Assembly: GCA_016271365.2 (NCBI GenBank)
Contig: CM057451.1
Location: 495,245,501 to 495,309,500 of the forward strand
Reading direction: 5' to 3'
Length of the DNA: 64,000 bases
Source of the DNA: Neoceratodus forsteri
Lineage: Eukaryota > Chordata > Ceratodontiformes > Ceratodontidae
Part shown: positions 44,056 through 55,775 of the stretch, one piece after another
Layout: each line of letters begins with the position of its first letter
How positions within the stretch are numbered: the stretch's first letter is position 1
The notes under the pieces: generated by a model
What the model was told of the DNA's origin: nothing
Seen by the model: only the letters and a program-made list of their open reading frames with translations
The model's database searches: none
Translations under genes and position numbers: made by a program

Positions 44056-45640
44056 GCTCATTTACAAGGAGGTTCCATGTGGAAAATGTACTTTAAAATA
44101 CAATGTAAATATATAATAAACAGAGCAGGTACAATTAAAAAGTTAAGTGCAATAGTTACAGATAAGTACAAAATGACAACAGTACATAATGTTATAATAA
44201 TGTTAAACGAAGTAACTCATAGTAATGATATATTCTAAGCTGGTAATTGAAAGCACAGAGGTGATTTGGGCCAGGGGGTGGAATGTAGAAGGAAGGGGAA
44301 GGGGACATGCATACAGGGAGAGATATGAGGGATTACAAGAAGCAATAGGGAGGAGTTACATGAAAGGATCAGAGGGAGGACGAGAAGGAGAGCAAGGCTA
44401 GAGGGTCTAAGCTGAGAAACACTGATAAACGTCATTTGCATACTTGGCAACAAGGCTTTTAAACACATTTAAGGGGACTGGTTTAGCTAATTTGAGGGAT
44501 GATTATAGCTTGCTCCACGCAAGGGGGATAGCATGACTGATGGTGGTTTACTGCAATTGGTGAGGAATTTAGGGACTTCATGTGCAATGTATGAATTTTT
44601 TCTAAGGGCATAGGCGCATGAGGTGTGGCGAAGCAGGCTTGAGATATATGGTGGTAGCTTACAAAGCAAGGCTTTGTATGCCCAGACATAAGTATTTAAT
44701 CATCTTCTGATGGTAAGGAAGGTCCACCCAATTGCAGCATAGAGGTCACAATGGTGCGCCCTGAATGGTGCATTAGTGATAAAGCAGATGGCTCGATGGC
44801 AAAGGACATCTAACTTATGTAGACTAATAGTAGAGCAATGGCCGTATAGGATGCCAGCATAGTCCAACAGAGAAAGAAATGTGGTTTGGACCAGCCTTGT
44901 CCTGGACTCTTTGGAGAATAAGGCTTTATTCTTATAAAGGAAACCAAGCCTCAATTTTAGCTTATTTGCAAGAGCTTCAATGAGGGAAAAGAAGGACAGA
45001 TTATGGTCCGGTAGGAAGCAAAGGTATTTAAACTTATCCACAACCTCTAGGGTGTCACCTAACAGGGTTACAATAGGCAATGGGCAAGTGGAATTTTTGG
45101 ACATAGCAGAGTGATTATTGGGTTGGAAGAACATAACTATTGCTTTTTTGGCATTTAATAATAGTTAAGAGCAAAGACGGTTGTATTGCAAAAGGTTGAA
45201 CTAATTTGGAGACATCGTAACTGAAGGTTTTGAACTATAGAGAACAGTATCGTCAGCAAAGAAATGAAGCTTAGCCTTTGATATATTATTGTTTAGGGTA
45301 TTGATGTATATCATGAGGAGGTGGGACCAAGAATCAAGCCTTGGGTACCCCTCTAAAGAGTGGAAGAAATGGAGAGAATGTCCCGTCTACCTTAATTTGC
45401 TGCTGTCTGTCAAGGAAGGCTGCTCCTGTGGTATATTTATAGTGTAGAGCAAGAAGCCAATCATCCAACGCTTTCGCAAGGGTAGTAGCGGTGGTGCTAT
45501 GAAGAGGCCGAAAGCCAGATTGTAGTGGGTTAATAAGGTTTAAGTTCTCTAGGCAGGCCCTGATCTGATTATTGATTCATTTCTCTAATATAGTAGTTTT
45601 GATGGAATGGGTAGAAAGGATATAGGCCCATAGTTATTAA
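44056..45640 (-). mobile_element. CR1-superfamily LINE, RT C-terminal half (antisense)
   Basis: The minus strand from 45640 has weak RT text (FSADDTVL-like region near 45250), then LGDTLEVVDKFKYL, LKLRLGFLYKNKALFSKESR and LLDYAGILYGHCSTISLHKL (45134-44700). Its 3' region (purine-rich in plus) and terminal part match the neighbouring copy at 46.1 kb (both contain TTTACAAAGGTTCCATGT-like text). It is more diverged than that copy. Confidence 0.7.
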
Positions 45641-46087
45641 GGTCTCCAGAGTCTCCAGATTTGAAAAGTGGTAATATATGAGCTATTTCCATACTGAAGG
45701 GACTTCACTATTTGAAATGGACAAGTTAAATAACTACGGTATTGGTGTTGTTAGGTATCAAAAGCCTGCTTTTAGGCATTATTGGGGGTCTAAGCCATCT
45801 GCTCCTGCACTTTTCTTTACATCAAGGTGTATAAGCAAATCTTCAAGTTGTTTAAAGGTAAAGGGGAGAAGCAGAAGACATCCTGGGGTTAGAGCTTAGT
45901 GTTCGGGTCTGTTTGATTATGTGCAGGCTGTAGGCTAGCAGCTGTGGAGGAGTCGAAGGCAAAGCCTGCTATGGAGAAATGTGTATTAAATGTTTCTAAT
46001 ATTGTAGATTTATCAATAATAGTTGTTCCTTGGTAGAAAATATTTTGGAGAAGAGATGGGAAAGAACTTTGTCCCTCGACTGATTTT
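45641..46087. other. Probable LINE remnant, not resolvable
   Basis: Likely continues the upstream part of the antisense LINE at 44-45.6 kb. No clear RT motif, and the boundary is unknown. Confidence 0.3.
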
Positions 46088-47628
46088 ATTTATTTATTTA
46101 TTTCAATTCTAGGATTACAATTACCTTTGAGCCCAGGGCTCTTTTACAAAGGTTCCATGTCAAGACATAGGTAACACATGACAATAGACAAAATTGGTAC
46201 ACAATAAGGGTAAAGGATGTCAAATTAAATTCAAAACAGACAGGGAGGGGGTAGAGTGGAAAGGAAGAGGACAGTGAGGGGTGGTAGAAAGAATGGGAGG
46301 GGCACGGGGAGGTAAGAGAATGAGAAGAGAGGAGAGGTGGGAGGTAGGTAAGGATAAGAGGGGGTGGGGTGGAGCTGCCAGGAAGGTGGCATTGTCAGGT
46401 GCTGTAGAGTGTGTGGGGCAGAGGTCAGACTATGGCAAGTGCGTTATGTAATGAGCTAGATATAGGAAAGAGCGGTAGCGGAGTGGTATTGCATAGACAT
46501 TATCAATGATAGTCGCAAATGCTGGAAGTGACCAGGGTGTTACAGAGCCTGGATTTGAAGGCCCCTAGCCCAGTGGTTTTGATAGTATCATTGGCAAGAC
46601 CATTAAACCAAGTGGGTGCCCTGTAGGTGAATGAACGCTGGCCAGTGGCCGTGCGGCAGCGAGGGTTATGGAAAAGTTGTGGCTTTGATCCCCTGGTAAT
46701 TCTGGAGCTGGTTTTCATTTGAAGGAGTGAACAGACCCTGGGATGAGCAGTTCCCAACTGTATTTTCTTAGCAACCATGCAGGTTTGGTACTGAATTCTA
46801 TTATTAAATTGAAGCCAGTTAGCTTGTGAGTAGAGGTCACTGGTGTGTGTGAGCCGTTCGGCCCCAGTGATGAGTCGACAGGCCTTGTTTAGGGTGGTAG
46901 TAATCCTTCTGAGTGCAGTGGTAGTGGCAGTGCCATAGATGACAAGACCATAGTCAATCTGGGAGATGATGGAGCTTTGTACTGTGGCAAAGAGGGCCTC
47001 TTTAGTCAGGTGCCGATGAAGCCGGTAGAGTATGCCCAGTCTAGTATTCACGGTTTTAACGACATTGGTTATATGGGTTCCAAAATACCAGTGTGGGTCT
47101 AGGGTGATTCCTAGGTATCTGAAGGAGTCAACCTGTTCCAGGGAGTCCCCGAGGCAGGTGTTTAAGGAGAGTTGGTGGTGTTTGTGCTTGTTTTGGTGTC
47201 TGGTGAAAATCATGGTCTTTGTTTTTTTCTGGTTAAGGATTAACTTATGTTCTTTGAACCTGCTTTCAACAGAGGTGAAGCCGTGTTGAAGGGTTTGTTG
47301 CAGGTGGCATGGGTCATGATGAGAGGCAAGAATCACCGTGTCATCTGCATAGAGTATGACTTGCTGAGAGGTGGAGTCGGGGAGGGAGTTGAGGAACAGG
47401 CTGAACAGCAATGGGCCCAGGATGGAGCCTTGGGGGACACCAGAGTGAACCAGTTTAGTGTCGGAGACCACTCCTGATATTTTTACACATTGGGACCTGT
47501 TGTCAAGATAGCTATTGAACCATTTCACTGATTCTGCAGAGAGAGGCCAATGTTCAGTAGCTGATGCAGCAGGAGGCGGTGGTGGACAGTGTCAAAAGCC
47601 TTTGACAGGTCGATGAATGTAGCTCCGG
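46088..47628 (-). mobile_element. CR1-superfamily LINE with open RT frame (antisense)
   Basis: The 3' end is at about 46088 (sense AAATAAATAAATAAAATCAG). The minus-strand frame 47528-46503 (341 aa, uninterrupted) has MKWFNSYLDNRSQ, HSGVPQGSILGPLLFSLFLN, ILYADDTVILASHH (catalytic YADD), LNQKKTKTMIF, FRYLGITLDPHW, LRRITTTLNKACRLITGA and APTWFNGLANDTIK. The stretch upstream to 47628 supplies ATFIDLSKAFDTVHHRLLL. The RT fingers and endonuclease are missing. An open frame of this length in a sea of decayed copies marks a comparatively young insertion, but it lacks a start and cannot be autonomous. Confidence 0.85.
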
Positions 47629-48112
47629 TTAGGTGACCCCAGAATTATGATGCCCCAGAATTTTACTGGGTTACCCTTGGCACTCTCGAGAGCACTGAGA
47701 TAGTACAGTAGTTTGCTGTCATTTCTCTGATTAATTTTGTGCAGATGTTTCGGAGGACTGTGAAGGTTGTCCAATCGGAAGGATCTTTGGTGCACCTGGC
47801 AGTCACCCACAGTTGGTCCCTCTGTGTTAGAGTTCATTTTGCTTCTCCTGTGAACCAGAGGCATGACACATTTCTGGTCCTACATTGGTGCATGTTTATT
47901 GATAATATCAAGGATGGTGGGATTAAAAAATAGCCACCACTTCATTAATATTAGTGGCAAGATAGAACTTTTGTCAGCTTATGGAGCAAAGGTCCGATAG
48001 GTAGCTAGCTACATTACATTTTCTAAAGCTCCTATTCAATATGAATTTGTAGGGAGGATTAGACCTTTCCAAGTTCCTGACACAGACCACGATGTTGTGA
48101 TCACTAAAGTCA
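47629..48112 (-). mobile_element. LINE endonuclease end and linker fragment (antisense)
   Basis: The minus strand reads FSDHNIVVCVRNLERSNPP (endonuclease SDH motif), then a linker with FRLDNLHSPPKHLHKINQRN and LYYLSALESAKGNPVKFWG. It abuts the RT of the 46.1-47.6 kb LINE. It is either that element's own upstream part with an internal deletion, or a different copy. Its 5' side is cut by the CR1 3' end at 48113. Confidence 0.65.
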
Positions 48113-48870
48113 CAGAAACATAGAAAAATAGAAATTGACGGCAGATAAGGACCGCCAGGCCCATCTAGTCTGCCATTTTTCCCTGCCTGAAGAAAGTGCG
48201 TATGACTATACTTAGTCAATTGACTGTTCACTCTCTCCCCACCTCTATTACTCCCTTGTGCCTATCCTATGCCCTCTTGAAGCTCTGTACTGTGTTCATT
48301 TCCACCACCTCTTATGGTAGGCTGTTCCATACATCCACTACCCTCTCCGTGAAAAATAACTTCCTCACATTACCCCTTAGACTGCCTCCTTCTCATCTCA
48401 TATCATGACCTCTTGTCCTACTATCTTTTTTATGCTGAAACATATTTGACCCTGTCACCTTGTTTATGCCCTTAAGGTATTTGAATGTTTCAGTCATAGC
48501 TCCCCTTTCTCTTCTCTTCTCTTCTTTGCTCTAGGGTATGCATATTGAGATCCCTTAATCTGTTCTCATGTGTTTTATGCTGCAGTCCCTGCACCATTTT
48601 GGTTGCCCTTCTCTGGATTGTCTCTATCCTATTTATGTCCTTGCGCAGATGCAGCATCTACTACTGTATGTGGTATTCCAGATGGGGCCTAACCAGTATT
48701 TTGTAGAGAGGAATCATTACCTCTCTCTTACGACTTGTGATACCCTATTAATACACCCCAACATCATTTTAGCTTTTCTTACTGCCCTTGAGGTCTGCTT
48801 TATGGCTTTCAGGTCATCTGTGATGATGACCTCCAAGTCTCTTTCTTCTCTTGTGATTGTCAGCAACCCC

Positions 48871-48912
48871 CCCCACCACCACCACCACCACCACCACCAC
48901 CACCATCACCAT
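48871..48912. repeat. (CCA)n microsatellite inside CR1
   Basis: About 12 CAC/CCA units after a C7 run. It interrupts the CR1 3' region between the LGVII-equivalent and HLGKK-equivalent blocks and encodes His or Trp runs by chance. Confidence 0.9.
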
Positions 48913-49695
48913 CCTGTAGCTTGCTTCTGGGTTCTTCTTCCCCACATGCATGATTTTGCACTTTTTTGCATTAAACCTCAGCTGTCACTCCTCAGACCAT
49001 TTCTCTAGCTTTTCCAGATCATTTCTCATCCTATCTCTCCCTTTTGGATCATCAACCCTGTTGCAGATCTTGGTGTCATCTGCAAACAGGTACACCTTTC
49101 CCTCCAACCCATCTACAATGTCACTGATGAAGATATTGAAGAGGACTGACCCCTGGACTGATCCCTGAGGCATACTACTTTTGACTTGCAACTTCTGTGA
49201 GTGGGTGCCATTTACCACCACTCTCTGCCTTCTACCAGCCAACTAGTTCTCTACCAAGTTTACCAGCTTTTGTCCCACCCCTAGTCTATTTAGTTTGTTT
49301 ACCAATCTCCTATGTGGAATAGTATCGAAAGCTTTGCTAAAGTCTAGGTAGGTGACATCTACTGCTCCCCCTTGATCTACCTCCCTGGTCACCCAGTCAA
49401 AGAAATCTATCAGATTTGTTTGACAAGACATTCGTACCATAAATCCATGCTGCCTTAGAGCCTGTGTTCCTATGGATTCCAGGTGTTCCACAATCCTTTC
49501 CTTAAAGAGTGTCTCCATGATCTTACCTACAACCGAGGTTAGACAAACTGGCCTGTAGTTTCCTGCTTCCTCCCTGCTACCGCTCTTGTGAAGCGGGATC
49601 ACATGAGCCCTTTTCCAGTCCTCTGGGACCTCTTCTGTGCTCAGTGATACACTAAACAGTTCTGCTAACGGCTTTGATAGTTCTTCTCTGAGTTC

Positions 49696-50092
49696 ATAGA
49701 AACATAGAAATGTAGACTTTGACGGCAGATAAGGACTGCTTGGCCCATCTAGTCTGCCCATTTCCCTACCTACAGGATAAGCTGCAGATCATAGTTAACC
49801 AACAGCCTATTTCTTCCTACCCACCACAAGAATTGCCTTATATCTGTCCCATGCATTCTTGAATTCTCCCACAGTTTTAGACCCCACAACCGCGTTAGGA
49901 AGTCTGTTGCATGCATCCACTACCCTCTCTGTGAAAAAATACCTCCTCACATTGCCCCTGAGCCATCCCCCCATCTTCAAATTGTGTCCCCTTGTTCTTG
50001 TACATCTCTTTTTCTAAAAGATGCTGTCCTCTTGAATTTTGTTGATTCCACTGAGGTACTTTAAAGTTTCTATCATGCCCCCCCCCCCTTTC
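49696..50092 (-). mobile_element. CR1 3' fragment nested within CR1
   Basis: A second tail (ATAGAAACATAGAAATGTAG at 49696) begins in the middle of the host RT. The insert ends at a C-rich run near 50083-50092. On its two sides the host coding sequence rejoins exactly as ..RILKE|LREELSKPLAELF. The only direct repeat at the junction is TTC (49693-49695 and 50090-50092). It is a heavily 5'-truncated CR1 inserted in the same orientation. Confidence 0.85.
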
Positions 50093-50700
50093 CTTTAGAA
50101 TCCTAGGATGTATGCCATCTGGCCCTTTTGCTTTGTCTACTCTGAGCTTAGCAAGATCTTTTAGGATCCTATGTTTTGTGAAGGACCTGAGTTCACCTCC
50201 CTCTCCCCTGTGTCAATGGTGTTGAGCTGTGGTCCCTGTCCTTTCTTTTCCTCAGTGAAGACTGAGCAGAAATATCTATTAAGGATAGATGCCTTCGCCT
50301 GGTCATCCTCCACACACTCTCCTTTATCCCCTCTGAGCTTAGCAATCCCCCCCTCTTGACTTTCTTTTGTCACTAATGTATCTGTAGAAAGTCTTATCTC
50401 CTTTCCTCACTGTTTGTGCTAGTGTTTCCTTGGTTTGGGCCTTTGCACTCCTAACCGCTTTACTGGCTTACTTTAGACAACTCAGGTATGCCTGCCTGTC
50501 TATGTCCCTTTGTGTTTCCTTATACTTCTTGAAGGCCACCCTTTTGGCTCTGACCTTCCCTGCCACTGATTTTGAGAACCACAGTGGTTTCTCTCTTCTT
50601 TTGCCCTTGTGTCTCTCCCTAACACATTGGCCTGTTACTTCGACTATTGCATCTTTAATACGTGTCTATTTCTCATCCACCCCCTCTGTTGTATTATGTT

Positions 50701-51492
50701 TTAATGCACCTGGGAAACAAGAACCCAGGGGAAGAATACACAATGGGTGGGGAGGTAGTAACAACAACAAAACAGGAAAGGGACCTGGGGGTAATCATAT
50801 CAGATGACCTTAAGGTTAGCAAGCAATGTGAGAAGGCAGTAGGGAGGGCCGGGGGTATACTGGGATGTATAGGGAGAGGCATCAGCAGCAGAAAACAGGA
50901 AGTTGTTATCCCTCTGTACAGACAGTTGGTGAGACCCCATCTGGAATACTGTGTCCAGTTCTGGAAACCCCATGTCCGCAAGGACATAGACAGGATAGAG
51001 GCAGTCCAGAGGAGGGCAACTAAGATGGTGCAGGGTCTGCAAAAGAGGCTGTATGAGGAGAGACTAAAGGAGCTTAATATGTATACCCTTGAGGAAAGAA
51101 GGGAGAGGGGGGCATGATAGAAACTTTGGTACCTCAAGGGAATCAACAGTCCAAGAGGGTAGCATCTTCAGAAAAGAGACTTGCAAGAACAAGGGAACAC
51201 AATTTAAAGATAGAAGGAGGGCGGTCTAGGGCAATGTGAGAAGTATTATTTCACAGAGAGGGTGGTGGATGGCTGGAAACAGCCTTCCTGAGGAAGTTGG
51301 GGTCTAAAATGTGGGAGAATTCAAGAATGCATGAGACAGACATAAGGCAATTCTTGTGGGGGACAGGAAGATACAGGCTGTTGGTTAACTAGGATCTGCG
51401 GCCTATCCTGTAGGTAGGGACATGGGCAGACTAGATGGGCCTAGCGGTCCTTATCTGCCGTCAACGTCTATGTTTCTATGTTTCTATGTTTT
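50701..51492 (+). mobile_element. CR1 3' fragment, opposite orientation, nested within CR1
   Basis: Plus strand: [54 protein letters not shown] and RRATKMVQGLQKRLYEERL up to about 51117, then a decayed 3' region. It ends with CTATGTTTCTATGTTTCTATG at 51470-51490, a clear 8-bp CR1 terminal repeat. It splits the host CR1 between its endonuclease (51495 onward) and linker (50700 and below). Confidence 0.9.
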
Positions 51493-52424
51493 GCCAGGGC
51501 CAGTTAGACACTTTCTCCCATCCTTCCAAAGTCTGCTCCTTTGAAGTCTAAGACTTTGGCCTTGGAATGAGTTGACTGACTTCATGTGGCCAAACTGAAC
51601 CACACCATGTGATGGTCACTTGACCCCAGATGACCCTCGACCTGGAGATCTGTGATCCTTTCCCCATTTGTCAGTACCAGATCCAGAATAGCCCTGTCTC
51701 TGGTTGGTTCTTGCACCAATTGTTTCAGGTTTTCCCCATGCAAGGAATCCACCATATCACTAGATCTGGCAGATGCTCCAGTAGGTATCGATCAATCATT
51801 ATCTGACATGTTAAAATCTCCCATCAGCAGAACCTCTCCTTTTGCTGCCATCTTTTTTATATCCTCTACCAATAATCTGTCAACTCTCTCCCTCTGGTCT
51901 GGTGGCCTGTAGACCACTCCGGTTCATATGGGTGTACCCTTACCTGGTTCCAGGGTGACCACTATTTCTCTGCCTCCTCATGCATATTTGGAATTTCAGT
52001 GGCTTTTATATTTTCCTTGATGTATAGGGCCATCCCAACCCCTTTCCTCTTCCTCTGATCCCTTCTGAACAGTGTATAACAAGATACCATAGTCTCCCAC
52101 GTATGATTACTGGTGAACCATGTCTCAGTTATGGTTACTATGTCCAGTTTATCTTCTGTCATTGTAGCCTCCAGGTCTGAGACCTTGTTTCCCAGACTAC
52201 GGACATTTGTGTACATGATTTTCCATGTGTCTGATGATGTTTTGTTTGGTATGGGGTGGGGTCTGGCTGATTCCTTTTGCATTGTAATAGGGGTTGGACC
52301 CTTTCCCCTTTTTGCCTGCGTAGCTGGCCTAAGAAAATGCTGAACCTCTGATTGCTTGCTAGCTGAGGGAGGAGGTGACTATATCCCATACAGTGTATTG
52401 GGTGCTGCACCCTCTTCCCTTCTG

Positions 52425-53375
52425 CTAGTTTAAATGGCCTGCAAAAACATTGAACTTGTGACCCAAAGCACTGACTCCCTTTTTGGTCAAGTGCAGGCCA
52501 TCGAATTTAAAGAACTTCCTCTCCCAGAAATGTTGCCAGTTACCTACAAATCTGTGTCCTTTTTCTTGGCACCAGTCCTTAAGCCAAATGTTTAGCACCC
52601 CATTTCTCTTTCTCTGACCTTCCACCCATCTATCCCCTCTCCCTGATAGGTAGAACCTCAGAGAAAGAGATGCTGGATGAAATAGATGCTAGTTATTCTC
52701 CCAGCCTGATCAGGTGCTCTTTGGTCTCTGCCACTGATTGGTTGGTGAGATTGTTAGTTTCTATGTGTACCAGGACATCGATATTATCTCCTGCTTTTTG
52801 CATGATTTTAGTCATGTGTTTTGTGTCTCTCTATGCTGATATTCCTGAGAGGCATCTGACCTCTACTCCAGCCAGGAGGTGGGCATCTATTCCCCGAATC
52901 ATGGAGTCCTCAATGATCATAAGTGTTTTTGTATTCATTTTAACCTTATTTGATTTGGTGTCTTTTATGGGCATCTTTTGAATCATTTGATGCAGTACTA
53001 CTGTGTCCTCTGGCCCCTTATTTGGTTTTGGAGATAGTGGAAGATATCTGTTTGATGTTAATATTGGTTTTAAGGAGGTGTTTCTTGGGTGTGCAGCATG
53101 CACTGGTATTCTCAATTTGCCTCTCCTCACCACCTGCCAACCATCAGCACCAACTACCCTCTGTGGTTGAGGTGCTTTGGTTGGGTGCTGGGGAAATGGT
53201 GCATAGCTCTCATGATACCTTCTGTTCTGTATCAGAGATTGGAAGTGGTGGGATATTACTGTCCATGTTGCCCTGAGTTAAGCCCTTAGATCACTGATGG
53301 TCCTGCATGCAGGACAGTGTCCTAAGTTGTGTATGACTACTCTTTTGAAGAGTGTCCCACAACACCAGCAGTTAA
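52425..53375 (-). pseudogene. CR1 ORF1 with PHD-like finger and SGNH esterase
   Basis: At 53375-53285 the minus strand encodes a Cys/His cluster CWCCGTLFKRVVIHNLGHC followed by PAC. This matches the PHD-like finger described for CR1 ORF1. At about 52920-52880 TLMIIEDSMIRGID corresponds to the SGNH block I (GDS with the Ser kept, Gly changed to Glu). At 52785-52745 DVLVHIETNNLTNQ corresponds to the 'GTNNL' block (Gly again Glu). At 52510-52465 FDGLHLTKKG supplies the Asp and His of block V. CR1 ORF1 esterases are thought to aid membrane or lipid interaction during retrotransposition. Stops separate the blocks, so it is a pseudogene. Confidence 0.8.
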
Positions 53376-53378
53376 CAA

Positions 53379-53380
<2 letters not shown>

Positions 53381-53432
<52 letters not shown>

Positions 53433-53452
53433 GCTTTCTTTCTTTCTTCCTT
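53381..53452. repeat. (CTTT)n microsatellite
   Basis: About 16 TTTC units, almost perfect. It touches the 5' end of the near-full-length CR1 and produces a Phe-Leu-Ser repeat frame. Confidence 0.95.
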
Positions 53453-53800
53453 CTTCTTATTTTTTGGATGTTTATTTGTTTTGGTTGTTTTTCTTTTTTT
53501 TATATTATTACTCTTTGTTTGTTTATTTGATCTGGTTGATTGTTATATTATTATGACACCTTTTTGTAAGGCCACTTCCCAGCAGACCATCTCCTTCCTG
53601 TGTATCCACAGGAAGTGATGTGTCGAAGGACAGTATAAGGAAGAGCAGCACGGGTGGTTGGAGATGGAGGTGGTTGGGGATGGGGTGGGTGGGTTAAACC
53701 CTGCTGACCAGGAAAGAGCAATGGATGAAAACAGAAACAATCAGTTATACTAAGGTTCATACTATGGGAGAAAAAGAGCAAGGAGGCTATAAAGCCCGTA
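53453..53800. other. Unclassified sequence
   Basis: T-rich first part, then GC-richer. No motif. Confidence 0.35.
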
Positions 53801-54092
53801 TATGGTCTTATATTTTAATTATTATAGTAAACTAATCTGTGTCCTGAAAATAAGAATTTGTCAAGTTTGTTTTTAAAATTGTTTTTAGTTTTCCTAATAA
53901 TTAAATCTAAGGGTAAGGTATTCCAAGGATTAATAGTTCTCAATGTAAAGAAATATTTTCTACTAAGATGATTAAACCTTTTGCCTATCAATTGTAGCGG
54001 GTGGTCTTGAGTATTATGAATGGAATCCTTAAATTCCAGACCTAGTTCCACCATTAAATATGGATCCTGGATAATATCAAAGAGAATAAGCA
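53801..54092 (-). mobile_element. LINE 'B' C-terminal end, split from 55.8 kb
   Basis: The minus-strand frame from 54093 reads LILFDIIQDPYLM, RKYFFTLRTINPWNTLPLDL and NNFKNKLDKFL. This is the usual extreme C-terminus of CR1-superfamily ORF2. Its upstream partner, ending LMTLKTRRLRG, lies at about 55780-55840, on the far side of a CR1 insertion. Confidence 0.8.
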
Positions 54093-55775
54093 TATAGAAA
54101 CATAGAATTTGACGTCAGATAAGGACCGCTTGGCCCACCTAGTCTGCCCATTTCCCTACCTGATGGATAAGCTGCAGATTCTAGTTAATCAACAGCTTAC
54201 TTCTTCCTACCCCCCACTAGAATTTCCATATGCCTGTCTCATACATTCTTGAATTCTCCCACTGTTCCTGACTCCACAACCTCCTCAGGAAGGCTGTTCC
54301 ATGCATCCACAACCCTCTCTGTGAAAAAATACTTTCTAACATTACCTCTGAGCCGTCCTCCCTCTATCTTCAGATTGTGCCCCCTTGTTCTTGCACATCT
54401 CTTCTTCTGAAAGATACTACCCTTTTGTACTTCATTAATTCCCTTGAGATACTTGAAAGTTTCTATCATGTCCCCCCTCTCCCTCCTTTCCTCAAGGGTA
54501 TACATATTAAGCTGCTTTAGTCTCTCCTTGTATGTCTTCAAGTGCAGACCCTGCACCATTTTGGTTGCCCTCCTCTGAACAGCCTCCACTCTGTCTATGT
54601 CTTTGCTGAAATGGGGTCCCCAGAATTGCACACAGTACTCCAGATTGGGTCTCACTAACTGTCTGTACAGAGGGATAACAATTTCCTGTTTTCTACTGTT
54701 GATGCCTCTCCCTATGCATCCCAGTATCCCCCCAGACCTCCTTACTGCCTTCTCACATTGCTTGCCCACCTTTTGGTCATCTGATATAATTACTCCTAGG
54801 CCTGTTTTGATTTTTGTTGTTGTTATTAAAGGGACACTGTCAACCCCCTTAGGTCTCAAACTGTCCCCAGTTTAAAAAACATATTTTATGACTGCCAACA
54901 TTCAGTAAAGTTTGCATATGTAGCTGGTAGCTTGATTCTGACTCTTATTTTCTTTAAAAAAGGGAAAAACAGACTGCCTAACATACTGGTGTTATCACAC
55001 CAAAACAGAGTTGCTTACATCCCTTGAACAACTCAGGTCACATCTTTCCTGGACTTGGGAACACCCACAAAACAGTCTAGCCCCTCATGATGCAATGGAA
55101 GTTTATTAGGCTTCTTTCTTATGAGTGACTGCACTGGTTGGGTGTGTTTCTAATGCTCAGAAAGTATGCAGTAAGAACAGAACCAGGATTGTAAACAAAA
55201 CAAGGTTGTCTATAAATTTACATTGCCATGCATTTAATTTCTACTAAACAAGGAGACAGACAAAACAAACAGCAACATCAGTGAATTTTAGAGAGGGTAA
55301 ATAATCATAAAATGTGGGGTTTCAACTAGAAATAATATGATGAAAAACAGGTTGACAGTGTCCCTTTAACTCATCCCCCATTGTGTACTCTTCCCCTGTG
55401 TTTTTGTTTCCCAGATGCATTACCTTGCACTTCTTTGCATTGAATCTGAACTGCCACAAATTTGACCATTCCTCCAACCTTGCAAGTCCCTTTTCATTCT
55501 TTCCATTCCACCTTGTGTATCAACCCTGTTGCAGATCTTTGTGTCATCTGCAAAGAGACATACCTTTCCTTCCAGGTGCTCTCAATGTCACTTATAAAGA
55601 CATTAAAGAGGACCGGTCCCAGTATTGAACCCTGCGGTACCCCCCCCCAGTTAACCCCTTTTCTTCACTGTGGAATCCGTTTACTATTACGCTTTGTGTC
55701 CTGTTGTTCAGCCAGTTTTTTATCCAGGCTACCACCTTGGGACCCACTCCAAGGCTGGCTAACTTGGGACCCCAT
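54093..55775 (-). mobile_element. CR1 LINE inserted in LINE 'B'
   Basis: The 3' end is at 54093 (ATAGAAACATAGAATTTGACG). Minus-strand frame 54859-54239 carries GLGVIISDDQKVGKQCEKAV, LYRQLVRPNLEYCVQFW, RRATKMVQGLHLKTYKERL and VVDAWNSLPEE. Upstream, beyond a MITE, 55775-55370 carries LASLGVGPKVVAWIKNWLNN and decayed QGSVLGPVLFN/FADDTK-equivalent text. It is 5'-truncated within RT. It is closely similar to the 18.7-kb copy. Confidence 0.9.
54830..55365. mobile_element. TTAA-target MITE (Kolobok/T2-like) in CR1
   Basis: The ends are AGGGACACTGTCAACC and its exact reverse complement, flanked by TTAA (54826-54829, 55366-55369). The sister CR1 at 19.46 kb has an uninterrupted GTTATTAACTCA at the same place, so the empty site is known and the TTAA duplication is confirmed. 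536 bp with no coding sequence. TTAAAGGG ends fit Kolobok/T2 elements. Confidence 0.92.

Larger units (their letters stand above)
48113..53375 (-). mobile_element. Near-full-length CR1 LINE (antisense), invaded twice
   Basis: The 3' end is at 48113 (ACAGAAACATAGAAAAATAG). Coding parts appear from right to left. ORF1 lies at 53375-52425. Endonuclease (IMYTNVRSLGNKVSDLE, DIVTITETWF, YTLFRRDQRKRKG) lies at 52240-51960, with degraded endonuclease remainder to 51495. The linker is 50700-50095. RT (RAHVIPLHKSGSREEAGNYR, RQHGFMVRMSCQTNLID, YLDFSKAFDTIPHRRL, SMPQGSVQGSVLFNIF, YLFADDTKICNR) is 49695-48990, with the tail to 48113. Removing the two insertions leaves about 4.1 kb, close to full-length CR1 (about 4.5 kb). 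Several frameshifts and stops make it inactive. Confidence 0.9.

Noticed and set aside
53285..53375. Host PHD-finger gene
   Set aside because: The Cys/His cluster is directly upstream of an SGNH-like block and an endonuclease on the same strand, the known CR1 ORF1-ORF2 order, so it belongs to the retrotransposon.
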